The notes below the pieces were generated by a model. It ran no database searches. It was not told the origin of the DNA and saw only the letters and a list, made by a program, of their open reading frames with translations. The position numbers and the translations under genes are program-made. A DNA stretch of 64,000 nucleotides from Syntrophomonas sp. DTU019 (GTDB taxonomy: Bacteria > Bacillota > Syntrophomonadia > Syntrophomonadales > Syntrophomonadaceae): positions 124,001 to 188,000 of the forward strand of contig CAJYDM010000005.1 in NCBI GenBank assembly GCA_913757435.1, read 5' to 3'. Position 1 is the first letter of the stretch, and the number at the start of each line of letters is the position of its first letter. Below, piece by piece: positions 8,504 through 17,317 of this stretch.

Positions 8504-9811
8504 ATGCAGGCAAAGATAATCAAGGAAATATGTGCATCTTTCGGCACCGCTTCAGTGCCGGGGATTGCCAGGGCTTTTGCAGCAGAACTGGACCTGGCCT
8601 TGAACCATAAGCCCAGTTCGCTGAAGATTCTGCCATCATTCCTGTCCCGATCCAGCGGTCAGGAGCAGGGCAAGTACATCGCGGTTGACTTTGGCGGCAC
8701 CAATATTCGAGTAATGGCGGTTAATCTTCTCGGTCAGGGACATTTCCAGGTTTCTGCCCAGATCAGCCGCCCCCTGGCTGATGACAAATTGGGTTATGAT
8801 CTGACCAGGGCTTCGGCTACCGGGAGGGACCTGTTTGATTTCGTGGCCGCGTTGGTGGAAGCTGTTGCGATTCCGGGAGAGGACTGCGCTTTGGGACTGA
8901 CCTTTTCCTATCCTATGCATCAGCAGGCGATAGATCGGGCCACGCTCCTGGAGTGGACCAAAGAGATCGAGACCAGTGCTACCGTAGGCCGGGATATAAA
9001 AGGCCTCTTTTGCGACGGTCTGCGGAAGCGGGGCCTTAGCCATGTTGCGCCGGTTGCCATAATTAATGACACGGTAGCCGCTTGCTTGGCCGGAGCTTAC
9101 TCACAACCTGCGGTATGCGCAGGGTCCATATGCGGCACCGGACATAACAGCTGCTATGTGGAGCCAGCCTTGAAAACGGCTTTGGGGCTGCCCATGGTGG
9201 TGAATACTGAGGCCGGCAACTTTTCGCTGACCGAGGACAATATCTATGATCAACGCCTGGACAGTCAAAGCATGGACCCGGGCCGGCAACTTCTGGAAAA
9301 AAAGGTCTCCGGCAAGTATATGGGCGAGCTGTTTCGTCTGGTTATAGCGGATCTGTGGGAACGGGGGCTCTTGCCTTCAACAGATAAAAGCCTCATCAGG
9401 CTGAGCCAGCCTTATACGGTGGGGTCAGAGGTGCTAAACTGGCTCAGTGCGGAAAAACCTTTGCGCAACGAACAAATAGATAATTGGCTGCATCAGCAGG
9501 GTTTAGACTTAATCAGCAATGAAGACCTCATGATCATGAGAGCGGTGGCGCAGGCCATTATTGACCGGGCTCAGCATTTGATAGCCGCCAGCTATATAGC
9601 CTTGTGCAAACCTACCGGCGCAAACGGACAGCGGCAAGCGGTGGCTGTAGATGGCAGCGTATTTCTAAAAATACCAGGGTTTATCAACGGGGTGGAGAGA
9701 ATTATCAATCAGCACCTTGAAATCCCTGCTACGGTTAAGCTCATACCAGTAAGCAATGGTTCGATTTTGGGTGCGGCGTTGGCCGCAGCCCAGGTTAGCC
9801 CAAATAGTTAG
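8504..9811 (+). CDS. hexokinase-family sugar kinase (eukaryote-type fold)
   Basis: ATP-dependent phosphorylation of glucose or a related hexose is expected. The 435 residues carry hexokinase signatures: the phosphate loop AVDFGGTNIRVMAV near residue 62, the sugar-binding block FSYPMHQQAIDRATLLEWTK near residue 130, INDTVAACLAGAY near residue 188 and CGTGHNSCYVE near residue 210. These match the eukaryotic hexokinase family, not the short bacterial ROK kinases. AAGGAG precedes the ATG. Only 23 bp separate its stop from the next gene, so the two are probably co-transcribed. The substrate cannot be assigned. Confidence 0.85.
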   Translation: MQAKIIKEICASFGTASVPGIARAFAAELDLALNHKPSSLKILPSFLSRSSGQEQGKYIAVDFGGTNIRVMAVNLLGQGHFQVSAQISRPLADDKLGYDLTRASATGRDLFDFVAALVEAVAIPGEDCALGLTFSYPMHQQAIDRATLLEWTKEIETSATVGRDIKGLFCDGLRKRGLSHVAPVAIINDTVAACLAGAYSQPAVCAGSICGTGHNSCYVEPALKTALGLPMVVNTEAGNFSLTEDNIYDQRLDSQSMDPGRQLLEKKVSGKYMGELFRLVIADLWERGLLPSTDKSLIRLSQPYTVGSEVLNWLSAEKPLRNEQIDNWLHQQGLDLISNEDLMIMRAVAQAIIDRAQHLIAASYIALCKPTGANGQRQAVAVDGSVFLKIPGFINGVERIINQHLEIPATVKLIPVSNGSILGAALAAAQVSPNS

Positions 9812-9834
9812 AATCAGCAGTGCGGAGGCTAAAT

Positions 9835-11151
9835 ATGCAGTACATTCTTCCCCAGCATGTCGAATATGTTCTCGACCGACTTCGCAGTCAAGGATTTAAG
9901 GCCGTGGTAGTGGGCGGCGCAGTGCGCGATCTGGTCATGCAGCTCAAACCACGGGATTTTGATGTGGTCTGCACCGCGCAGCCCAGCCAAATCAAGGCTC
10001 TGTTTGAGAGATCTATCCCGTTGGGTGAAAAATATGGTACTGTCCGAGTAATGGTGCAGGAACACGGTGTGGAGGTAAGCAGCTGCCGGGGATGCCCTGG
10101 ACTTGGTCTGGATTGGGAAGCGATCTTGAAAGCGGATCTGCTCTGCCGGGATTTCACCATCAATGCCATGGCTCTGGATGGTTCGGGCCGCTTATACGAT
10201 CCCTGGGGAGGACAAGAAGATATAGTGCGGCGATTGATCCGGGCGCCGGAGAATCAGGCTGAGGAGCGTTTTAGCGAAGATCCGCTGCGTATACTGCGGG
10301 CAATCCGCCTGGCAACAGTGCTTGGCTACGATCTTGACCGTTCTCTGATCCCTGCCATAAGGAAATGTCTGCCGCTGTTAGAACAAGTTGCGGTCGAGCG
10401 GATAAGAGGGGAACTGGAAGCGATTCTGGTTTCTGAGCATCCGGCCCGGGGATTGCGGCTTATGGTTGCAAGCGGTGTGATGCAGGAGTGTTTTCCCGAG
10501 TTGATGGTTATGGTGGGTTTCGAACAGCACAACCCGGCCCACATCAATGATGTGTTCAACCATTCCCTGGCGGTGGTGGAAGGCGTGCCGCCTCAGTTGG
10601 AGATCAGGTTGGCAGCCCTCCTGCACGATATCGGCAAGCCGGCCACGTTTACTATGGACAGCAACGGAGTGGGCCATTTCTATCACCATCAGGAAGAGAG
10701 CCAGCGTCAGACCATACAGCTTCTCAACCGCCTCAAATTCAGCCGGGTGGTTATCGATAAGGTCAGTACCCTGGTGGGCAATCATATGTACTGGTTGAAA
10801 AGGCCTGATCGGGAGACGGTCAGCAGACTGCTTCTGCAGGTGGGCGAGGAGAACTTGCCTGATCTCTTCACCCTGCAAAAAGCAGACATTCAGGGCAGCG
10901 CTTCCTTCCATGACAGCTCTTTTATTGATCAGGCTAAGGCCATCTATCAACATATCAAGGAAAATAATATACCGATTAGTATTAAGGATCTGCAGGTGGA
11001 TGGGAATGATCTGTTGGCAATGGGATATCCGCCCGACGCCAGACTGGGGCAGGCCTTACAGCACTTGCTGGATATGGTCTTAAAAGATCTAGACGAAAAC
11101 AAAAGAGAGCGTCTTTTGGAGGCAGCCCGGCGGTTAATGCCGGATCTCTGA
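9835..11151 (+). CDS. CCA-adding-type tRNA nucleotidyltransferase with HD domain
   Basis: Class II polynucleotide adenylyl/cytidylyltransferase, 438 residues. The catalytic head has VVGGAVRDLVM followed by PRDFDVV (two metal-binding aspartates near residues 40-43), then the neck motif RFSEDPLRILRAIRLAT, and an HD domain (ALLHDIGKP, near residue 265). All tRNAs in this window already encode CCA, so repair or poly(A)-type activity is possible. The ATG at 9835 has GGAGG six nt upstream; a GTG at 9820 is less likely. Confidence 0.9.
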   Translation: MQYILPQHVEYVLDRLRSQGFKAVVVGGAVRDLVMQLKPRDFDVVCTAQPSQIKALFERSIPLGEKYGTVRVMVQEHGVEVSSCRGCPGLGLDWEAILKADLLCRDFTINAMALDGSGRLYDPWGGQEDIVRRLIRAPENQAEERFSEDPLRILRAIRLATVLGYDLDRSLIPAIRKCLPLLEQVAVERIRGELEAILVSEHPARGLRLMVASGVMQECFPELMVMVGFEQHNPAHINDVFNHSLAVVEGVPPQLEIRLAALLHDIGKPATFTMDSNGVGHFYHHQEESQRQTIQLLNRLKFSRVVIDKVSTLVGNHMYWLKRPDRETVSRLLLQVGEENLPDLFTLQKADIQGSASFHDSSFIDQAKAIYQHIKENNIPISIKDLQVDGNDLLAMGYPPDARLGQALQHLLDMVLKDLDENKRERLLEAARRLMPDL

Positions 11152-11193
11152 CCTAGACAAACCGGAAATGGAGTATGGCGATATTTATTGGGT

Positions 11194-11219
11194 AGCGGGC
11201 CAGAATCGGCCCGCTTTTT
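11194..11219 (+). terminator. terminator after the nucleotidyltransferase gene
   Basis: AGCGGGCC and GGCCCGCT form an 8-pair stem followed by TTTTTG. Confidence 0.85.
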
Positions 11220-11584
11220 GTACGCTAATGGTCCTGAGCATAATCCCGAAATTATTTAACTTAATACGAGACTATAATACTAATACTTTTGGGCGAGAAG
11301 TATTATAAACCCGGATTAGACTAGTCCTGGGTCTTTATGCCATTAAAATAACATCGACAATTGTCGTATTTGCAGTAGATATTTTAAAAAGGCTCGAATC
11401 TTTGTCGGTCGAATGAAGGGGGAATCGCGCTTCAGATCGAAAAGTGGCGGGAAAAGTCTTAAACAAGGCTTAGATATACTGGAAAAGACTTAGCTTGGCT
11501 TTGCTACTTGGGGTGAATAGAAGGTTAGAAGCAGGCATTGTATTATTGAAATGTACTTCATTACATAGAGTGGAAATTGTGCAA
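11220..11584. other. intergenic region upstream of the two-component system
   Basis: A/T-rich in its first half with a weak ACCC/GGGT hairpin near 11310-11335. No consensus promoter or known RNA motif is evident. A TTG-started extension of the kinase frame reaches back to 11495. Confidence 0.3.
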
Positions 11585-13381
11585 ATGACTGCATTCACCT
11601 CTGAGAACAAAAAGCGAGCCGATGCTTATCCGTGGTGGGAGAAGTTGTGCCAGGATATATTAGCTTCCGGGCGATATGGCGACTTTCGTACCCTGGACCA
11701 CGTTGCTCTGATCAATCAATTCCTCTATTATGCCCGTTGGGTGCTGCTGCTCTTCAGCGCATCATTATACCTGGTAGGCCCTTTCAATTTCCCCTGGATA
11801 ATAAAACTGCTGGTTATAGCCACCATGTTGGTGGCCACCGTGTTGGCCATAAGTTTGTACAACAGCGATGATATCAAACAGGTAATGTCGTCATTCGCTA
11901 ATTTTGATCCGAATGAATCGACTGCAGAGCGGATGCTCAAGCTCTCCCCGCTGCGCACCCTTATAGCCACAGAGACCATGGGAATCGCGCTGTTGATCCT
12001 GCCCACCGGGGGCATACAGAGTCCCTTTGTGTGGTATGCGGTGAATCCTCTGCTGGTGGCCTCCATTTTTCTGCCCTGGAGCTATTGCTGGAAGATGTTG
12101 CTGCTGTTTCTGTCCACAGCTGTCGGTGCCACCTTGGTATACCCTGGTTTGCCGGGTGCCATGCTCAGCTTCCTGCTGCAACAGGCGGTAATCTTCGCAG
12201 CTCTGATATTCGTGACTGCATTGCTGCAACTGACCGCCTACCTCTTGCGCCGACTGATAACAGCATGTATGGGTTTGGAGGAAGCTCATGAGCGCAGCAG
12301 TGCCGCTCTGGCACAGATTTCCTCAATACATCAAGCCCTGCAGTCTCTGTCCGAACAGGAGGATGGGAACTCGGCGGCTCAGCTCTTGGCAGAGTATACT
12401 ATGAAACTCTGCTCTGGCCCGGGTCTCTGCGTTTTGATCGCTCCCGTCGAAAACCACCATCAGCAAATCAGTGAGCCTACACGAATAATCCAGGCTTCAG
12501 AGTCTTTCCCCCAGCTAATAGTCCAGCTCATAGCCGATCGACCCTTTGAGAATTTGAATTGCGGAGTCGGCATTATTAAGGAAGAGATTCCAGAGTTGGA
12601 TGCAGTCCTGGTAATGACACCAGTATGTCATTATGCCGAATACTTCGGCTGGCTGGCTTATCTGCAATCGGACCGGGACAATTCTGTGCATGAGGATTCG
12701 CTGGTATACCTGGCCCGGCTGGGGGGTATGACACTGGGACGCTTGAGGGCCAGAGACCTTTGGGGGCGCATTCTGGTCACTGAGGAGCAGAACCGCATTG
12801 CCAATGAGATACATGATGGGGTGGCACAATACCTGTTCAGCATGGTTTGTTCACTGCACAGCCTTTCCAAGCAGGATCTGCCCCTGCAGAACTATAGAGT
12901 ACAGGAACAACTGCAACTGTTGACCGATACCGCTCAGCGCGCCTTCCGTGAACTGCGGGATTCCATTTATCAATTGAGTCCCCGGCAGCGCGGGGACCAG
13001 GTCTTCTTAAACAATCTGGCCTTATATCTCGACGACCTGGGGCGCTTGCATCGTGTCCGGGTGGATTTGCAGTATGAAGGCCAGGAGGACAACCTCAGTC
13101 CGGTATTGCGCCAGGCTTTGCACCGGGTGGTGCGGGAGGCGGCCAGCAACGCCCTGCGGCATGGCGGCTGCAGCAACCTACAGGTCAAGCTCCGCATGCA
13201 TCCGGGCAAAACTGAACTATCGGTGGAGGACAACGGTAAAGGTTTTAATAACCGCAGTAAAGAGGCACCGGGAATGGGATTCGCCAATATGCGGCAATTG
13301 GCGGAACGCTTCGATGGGGTTTTGAACATAGAGAGTGAACCGGGCAAAGGAACCCGGGTTCATTTGAGCATTCCCCGCTAA
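11585..13381 (+). CDS. membrane sensor histidine kinase (HisKA_3/NarX-LiaS type)
   Basis: About 598 residues. The N-terminal third has several hydrophobic helices (residues about 40-235) and would sit in the membrane. A middle region of about 170 residues could be a GAF-like sensor. The dimerisation box RIANEIHDGVAQYLFSM places the phosphoacceptor at His410. The ATPase domain has VREAASNALRHGG (N box), DNGKGF and GMGFANMRQLA. It pairs with the response regulator 65 bp downstream and lies just before the secretion locus. The start is uncertain: ATG 11585 is chosen, and an in-frame TTG at 11495 has no better ribosome binding site. Confidence 0.9.
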   Translation: MTAFTSENKKRADAYPWWEKLCQDILASGRYGDFRTLDHVALINQFLYYARWVLLLFSASLYLVGPFNFPWIIKLLVIATMLVATVLAISLYNSDDIKQVMSSFANFDPNESTAERMLKLSPLRTLIATETMGIALLILPTGGIQSPFVWYAVNPLLVASIFLPWSYCWKMLLLFLSTAVGATLVYPGLPGAMLSFLLQQAVIFAALIFVTALLQLTAYLLRRLITACMGLEEAHERSSAALAQISSIHQALQSLSEQEDGNSAAQLLAEYTMKLCSGPGLCVLIAPVENHHQQISEPTRIIQASESFPQLIVQLIADRPFENLNCGVGIIKEEIPELDAVLVMTPVCHYAEYFGWLAYLQSDRDNSVHEDSLVYLARLGGMTLGRLRARDLWGRILVTEEQNRIANEIHDGVAQYLFSMVCSLHSLSKQDLPLQNYRVQEQLQLLTDTAQRAFRELRDSIYQLSPRQRGDQVFLNNLALYLDDLGRLHRVRVDLQYEGQEDNLSPVLRQALHRVVREAASNALRHGGCSNLQVKLRMHPGKTELSVEDNGKGFNNRSKEAPGMGFANMRQLAERFDGVLNIESEPGKGTRVHLSIPR

Positions 13382-13452
13382 GTCTGATACGGCCCCGTTG
13401 CGGTGCAGATTTTCTTGCGGTAAAGAGAGGGCAAAGAGAGGGAGGAATGAGC

Positions 13453-14088
13453 ATGAGACTGGTGCTGGTAGACGATCATCCCCTGGTGTTGCATGGCTTG
13501 CAGGCTATACTGCAGCTGCAGGGAGACATGGAAGTAGTGGATACTGCAGCCAGTGGAGAGGAGGCCTGCAGATCCCTTGAGTTGCATCAACCGGACATCG
13601 CTCTGGTAGATTTACATCTGAACGGGGAATACGGTCTGGATATCATTAAGCGGGGGCGTTATTTAGCACCCCATTGCCGATTCATCATCCTGACCTCATT
13701 CAGCAACCGCTGCGACGTAAAACAAGCCCTGACAGAGAAAGTGGACGGATATGTGCTTAAAGAAGCCCTGCCTGATGAACTGGTGACCGCCATCCGCATG
13801 GCCGTCAAGGGCAGAACCTACATCGATCCCGGCATAATGCAGTTACTGGTGGAGCCTCAGAACAGCGACCCTTTAGAACAGCTCACCCCGCGCGAGCTGG
13901 AGGTTCTCGCCGCACTGTCCCATGGTATGTGCAATCGGGATATTGCTGCCGATCTTTATGTCACTGAATATACCGTCAAAAAACACGTCAGCCAAATACT
14001 CGAGAAACTGAATCTGGCCGACCGCACCCAGGCGGCCTTATATGCTTATTCGCGAGGTTTGGGCAAACCCAACTTTCTGTGCAGTTGA
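13453..14088 (+). CDS. response regulator, NarL/FixJ family
   Basis: 211 residues. The receiver domain starts MRLVLVDDHPLVLHG, with the phosphorylated aspartate at about residue 53 in ALVDLHLNGE, followed by a LuxR-type helix-turn-helix (LTPRELEVLAALSHG then VTEYTVKKHVSQILEKL, residues about 145-205). GGAGG at 13441-13445 lies too close to an ATG at 13447, so the ATG at 13453 is the likelier start. Expected to be phosphorylated by the kinase upstream and to bind DNA. The adjacent surface-protein locus is a natural target, which is inference. Confidence 0.93.
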   Translation: MRLVLVDDHPLVLHGLQAILQLQGDMEVVDTAASGEEACRSLELHQPDIALVDLHLNGEYGLDIIKRGRYLAPHCRFIILTSFSNRCDVKQALTEKVDGYVLKEALPDELVTAIRMAVKGRTYIDPGIMQLLVEPQNSDPLEQLTPRELEVLAALSHGMCNRDIAADLYVTEYTVKKHVSQILEKLNLADRTQAALYAYSRGLGKPNFLCS

Positions 14089-14289
14089 AGCCGCTCAATC
14101 CTTCTGACCGATGTGATATTTGAAGGCATGGTACAAAAGTATACCTTGAGAAGTGTGTTTTAGGTTATGCGAACAATAGACTGCGGGGTGTAGGGGCGAT
14201 CACAGGCAGCCTTTATACTGATGATGTAGCCCCAAAGCTTTATACTCAGGCTGCTGATAACCCTGAAACACGCGGGAAGGAGGTTGGTT

Positions 14290-14916
14290 TTGATTAAAAG
14301 CAAAAGGTTCGGGGGCGGCAAATGGCCGGTTATCCTGGTCTGCTTCGCTCTGGTAACAGGGTTGGGTGTTATCGGACCGGCGATGGCTCAATGGGGCGTA
14401 AGTCTACATATATTTGAAGATGTTGAGTTGGGTCATATCAGTCTCGGTTTCAGCAGGATCGATAATGATTGGTATGATTCGGGTCTGGCATCTGTAGAAG
14501 CCACTGATTACGGAGATTTGGAAAACGGCAAGCTGGTGATCGAAAGCCAGTCGCTGCCGTTGAACGAATCAACCGGAGACTGGACCGGTGAGGTGGTATG
14601 GGACTTCAAATATACCATCACCAATAACGGCACTGTTCCAGTTATATTGGAAGACCTGAATACAGTGGAAAGAAATGATTCCTGCGGGGGCATAATCTTC
14701 AATCCAGACTCGACAAACAGTTTGGATGAAGAAATAGACCCGGGACAATCGACCAGCGGGGTTATAAGAATCACCTTCTGGGGACCGATCGAGGCAGGGG
14801 TCAACCGCTGGGAGTTCGAACTTCCTTATCATCAGTGGAACCTCAAAGATCCTTTTGCCGGATGGCATGATGAGCTTCAGGTGGAAGTTATCATCTATGT
14901 AGGAGACAACAGTTAA
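14290..14916 (+). CDS. secreted protein with SipW-dependent-type N-terminus
   Basis: About 208 residues. A positively charged N-terminus and a hydrophobic helix end in GPAMAQWGVSLHIFEDVELG, the pattern A-x-W-x3-L-x-I-x-E-x-V-x2-G seen at the mature N-terminus of TasA/camelysin-like SipW substrates. The rest is beta-rich with YTITNNGTVPVILED and a DPGQS turn, as in TasA-like folds. AAGGAGG at 14277-14283 fits the TTG at 14290 (6 nt). It is probably processed by the signal peptidase two genes downstream. Exact function is unknown; a fibre or surface subunit is inference. Confidence 0.7.
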   Translation: MIKSKRFGGGKWPVILVCFALVTGLGVIGPAMAQWGVSLHIFEDVELGHISLGFSRIDNDWYDSGLASVEATDYGDLENGKLVIESQSLPLNESTGDWTGEVVWDFKYTITNNGTVPVILEDLNTVERNDSCGGIIFNPDSTNSLDEEIDPGQSTSGVIRITFWGPIEAGVNRWEFELPYHQWNLKDPFAGWHDELQVEVIIYVGDNS

Positions 14917-14993
14917 GGGGGTAGACCCCAAAACTGCAAGCGAGTGTCTTGCTCTTCAAGCAGGCACCGCAGGAGAAGAGGAGGATTTAACCC

Positions 14994-15824
14994 ATGAAGA
15001 AAATGAGAGTACTGGCATTAGTTCTGGTATTCGCTTTCGCCGCCCTGGGCGGAGCGTATGCCATGTGGTCCGATACCCTGATAGTTGATGAGACGGTTAA
15101 GACCGGTAAGTTGAATGTCAGGTGGGATACTGATATGCATATTCCGGATCCAAGTCCGAATTATTTAGGTTACGAGGGTAATGTTTACGGTACAGATGGT
15201 TTGGAAGGCCTAGATGAATTGGACCCCGGCAATCCTAATGACGCCAAAAATATTGGTTTCATGGATGCTAAAGTCGTTAATCAAAAGACTGATGATGATG
15301 GTGCTTTCTCCAATAAAGACGACAGTTTAGTAATTACACTGGGTAATGGTTATCCTGGATATCAGGAACGCATCTATACTAAGATTATCAATGATGGCAC
15401 AGTACCAGCCAAGTTTGACATCGATGCAATAGGAATTCCACCATGGTGCCTGGTGGAAATCTGGTTTGACGCCGATCCCACCAAAGTGAAAGATAACGGT
15501 GAAGATTATATGGTCTGGAGCAGCGAGGAAGGTGCTCAATCCATACTGCCCCTGCAGGGCTATCAGATTGATCCTAATGAGGAGATTGCGGTAGCAATAT
15601 ACACCCGTGTTCTGCAGTCAGCTCCTCAAAAGACCACCGAGGCCTTTACAATCAATTTGAAAGCTATTCAGTGGAATGAATTCGGACTCCCTAATGAGGG
15701 CATTTATACAAACCCGGATGGAGATAGCGGAATTCTTCCCAGTCAGATAATCACTGAAAATAGAAAAGACCCTAATTACGATGGATCCAGTGGACAGGAA
15801 CCCGACCCCAAATATACTCCTTAA
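14994..15824 (+). CDS. TasA/camelysin-like secreted protein with SipW-type signal peptide
   Basis: 276 residues. The signal peptide ends ALGGAYAMWSDTLIVDETV, followed by KTGKLNV, the classic SipW-dependent motif. The mature part contains LDPGNPNDAKNIG and GNGYPGYQERI, then TKIINDGTVPAKFDI, a beta-sandwich typical of TasA-like matrix fibre proteins. The DPGNPN...PGYQ pair recurs in the LPKTG protein four genes on. AGAGGAGG precedes the ATG. A strong terminator follows at 15855, so it may be the most abundant product of the locus. Confidence 0.8.
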   Translation: MKKMRVLALVLVFAFAALGGAYAMWSDTLIVDETVKTGKLNVRWDTDMHIPDPSPNYLGYEGNVYGTDGLEGLDELDPGNPNDAKNIGFMDAKVVNQKTDDDGAFSNKDDSLVITLGNGYPGYQERIYTKIINDGTVPAKFDIDAIGIPPWCLVEIWFDADPTKVKDNGEDYMVWSSEEGAQSILPLQGYQIDPNEEIAVAIYTRVLQSAPQKTTEAFTINLKAIQWNEFGLPNEGIYTNPDGDSGILPSQIITENRKDPNYDGSSGQEPDPKYTP

Positions 15825-15854
15825 AACGTAGAATGATCAGACTGCAAAATGGCG

Positions 15855-15889
15855 GGGAGAAGTAAAACTTCTCCCTATTCTCTTTTCCC
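15855..15889 (+). terminator. terminator after the TasA-like gene
   Basis: GGGAGAAGT and ACTTCTCCC pair around an AAA loop, followed by a T/C-rich tail. Confidence 0.7.
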
Positions 15890-15983
15890 TGTAAGGCAAT
15901 TAGCCAGTGATGAAGGCGAAGCAAGAGCGAATTGCCATTTACTTCCGTTTATCGGATAATATACTAAAAATGCAGGCTCGAAT

Positions 15984-17153
15984 ATGGATATTTCTAATAA
16001 ATTGATCAAGAGAAAATCTGCCCGATATACTATTTCTTTCGCGATAATAATGGTCGCGGCCTTCGTGTTGGATAATTTCCTGTTCGGGCCGCGAATCAAG
16101 GGTATGCTCGGTAATTATGTATATCCCACCATAATGTGGCTCCTGGTAATTCTGTTTATGCGCTTGCTTCCAGGTGCCAGTCCCGGATTATCCACCCGTC
16201 TGCGCAAACTGATAAACAGCCTGGCAGTGGTCTGTGTCTTTATCGGTATTCTGGGGGCCATGATTCAGGGCATGATGGACGGATTCGGGAAAAGCCCTTT
16301 TGACCACAGCCTTCTGGGCATGACCGTAAATGTCATCAGTGTGGGGACTTTTGTTGCTGCAATTGAGTTGACCCGGAGCTGGTTGATGCAGCGCCATTTC
16401 AAACACCGGCCAGCAATGGGAGTCACTCTCATAGGCCTGCTCTATTCGGCTTTCTCCATACCTATGGCCAAATTAATGAACCTGGAGGGACTAAAGAACA
16501 TTCTTGAATTTGCAGGCTCCACCGCCTTGCCGGAGATATCGGCCAGTGTGCTTACTTCTTACCTGGCTCTTGCGGGTGGATTCTGGCCGGCATTTATTTA
16601 CCATGGCGGTTCCAGCCTTTTTGAGTATTTATCTCCGGTGTTGCCTAATGTGGGGGTGGTCAGTTCCACTTTGATCGGTACAGTTACTCCTATCCTCACC
16701 CTTATCCTGGTGCAGCAGATTTTTACAGAAGAGAAAGGATATAACAAAGCCCGCAGAGAAGAAAATCATTTAGGCTGGGCGGTGGGCAGCGTAACCGCCA
16801 TTGTCTTGATATGGTTCTGTATGGGGGTTTTCAGCTTTGTGCCCCGGGTAATAGTCAGCGGCAGCATGGTTCCCACCATCGATATCGGCGACATAATTGT
16901 AGTCAAAAAAATGCCCGGGGAAATGGTGGAATACGGCGATATAATCATGTTCCAGCTGGGCAGTATGAAGGTCGCGCATCGCATTGTAAGTGTTAAAGAG
17001 GAGGAGGGGCGGCGGGTGTTCACCACCCAAGGGGATGCTTATGACAGTCCCGATGCAGATCCGGTGACTGAAAAGGCAGTAATCGGCAAAGTGGTCGTGG
17101 TGATCCCCAAGGCAGGCTGGATTACCATGGCCTTGAGGGGCTGGATAAGTTGA
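15984..17153 (+). CDS. SipW-like (ER/archaeal-type) signal peptidase I with large N-terminal membrane domain
   Basis: 389 residues. The C-terminal domain of about 110 residues has the signal-peptidase Ser box VSGSMVPTIDIGD (Ser294) and a His in place of the bacterial Lys (KVAHRIV, His332), plus TQGDAYDSPD. This is the S26B type that cleaves SipW substrates. Unusually, residues 1-280 form a polytopic membrane domain with about seven or eight hydrophobic segments, while typical SipW is about 190 residues. It lies between its presumed substrates and the DUF5305-like gene. The start is not backed by a clear ribosome binding site. Confidence 0.85.
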   Translation: MDISNKLIKRKSARYTISFAIIMVAAFVLDNFLFGPRIKGMLGNYVYPTIMWLLVILFMRLLPGASPGLSTRLRKLINSLAVVCVFIGILGAMIQGMMDGFGKSPFDHSLLGMTVNVISVGTFVAAIELTRSWLMQRHFKHRPAMGVTLIGLLYSAFSIPMAKLMNLEGLKNILEFAGSTALPEISASVLTSYLALAGGFWPAFIYHGGSSLFEYLSPVLPNVGVVSSTLIGTVTPILTLILVQQIFTEEKGYNKARREENHLGWAVGSVTAIVLIWFCMGVFSFVPRVIVSGSMVPTIDIGDIIVVKKMPGEMVEYGDIIMFQLGSMKVAHRIVSVKEEEGRRVFTTQGDAYDSPDADPVTEKAVIGKVVVVIPKAGWITMALRGWIS

Positions 17154-17317
17154 CCTGATGTCATCGATAATTTATGAACCTGCTTGCAACGTATCTTAAG
17201 CGGAATTCAACCTTTGTGCTTCTGCATGAGCTTTGGGTCAAATCAACTGCGAGAGTTGAGTCAGATAGATAATTACCAATACACATATTCTTTCCATTTC
17301 AGAAGAGGAGGTCAATA

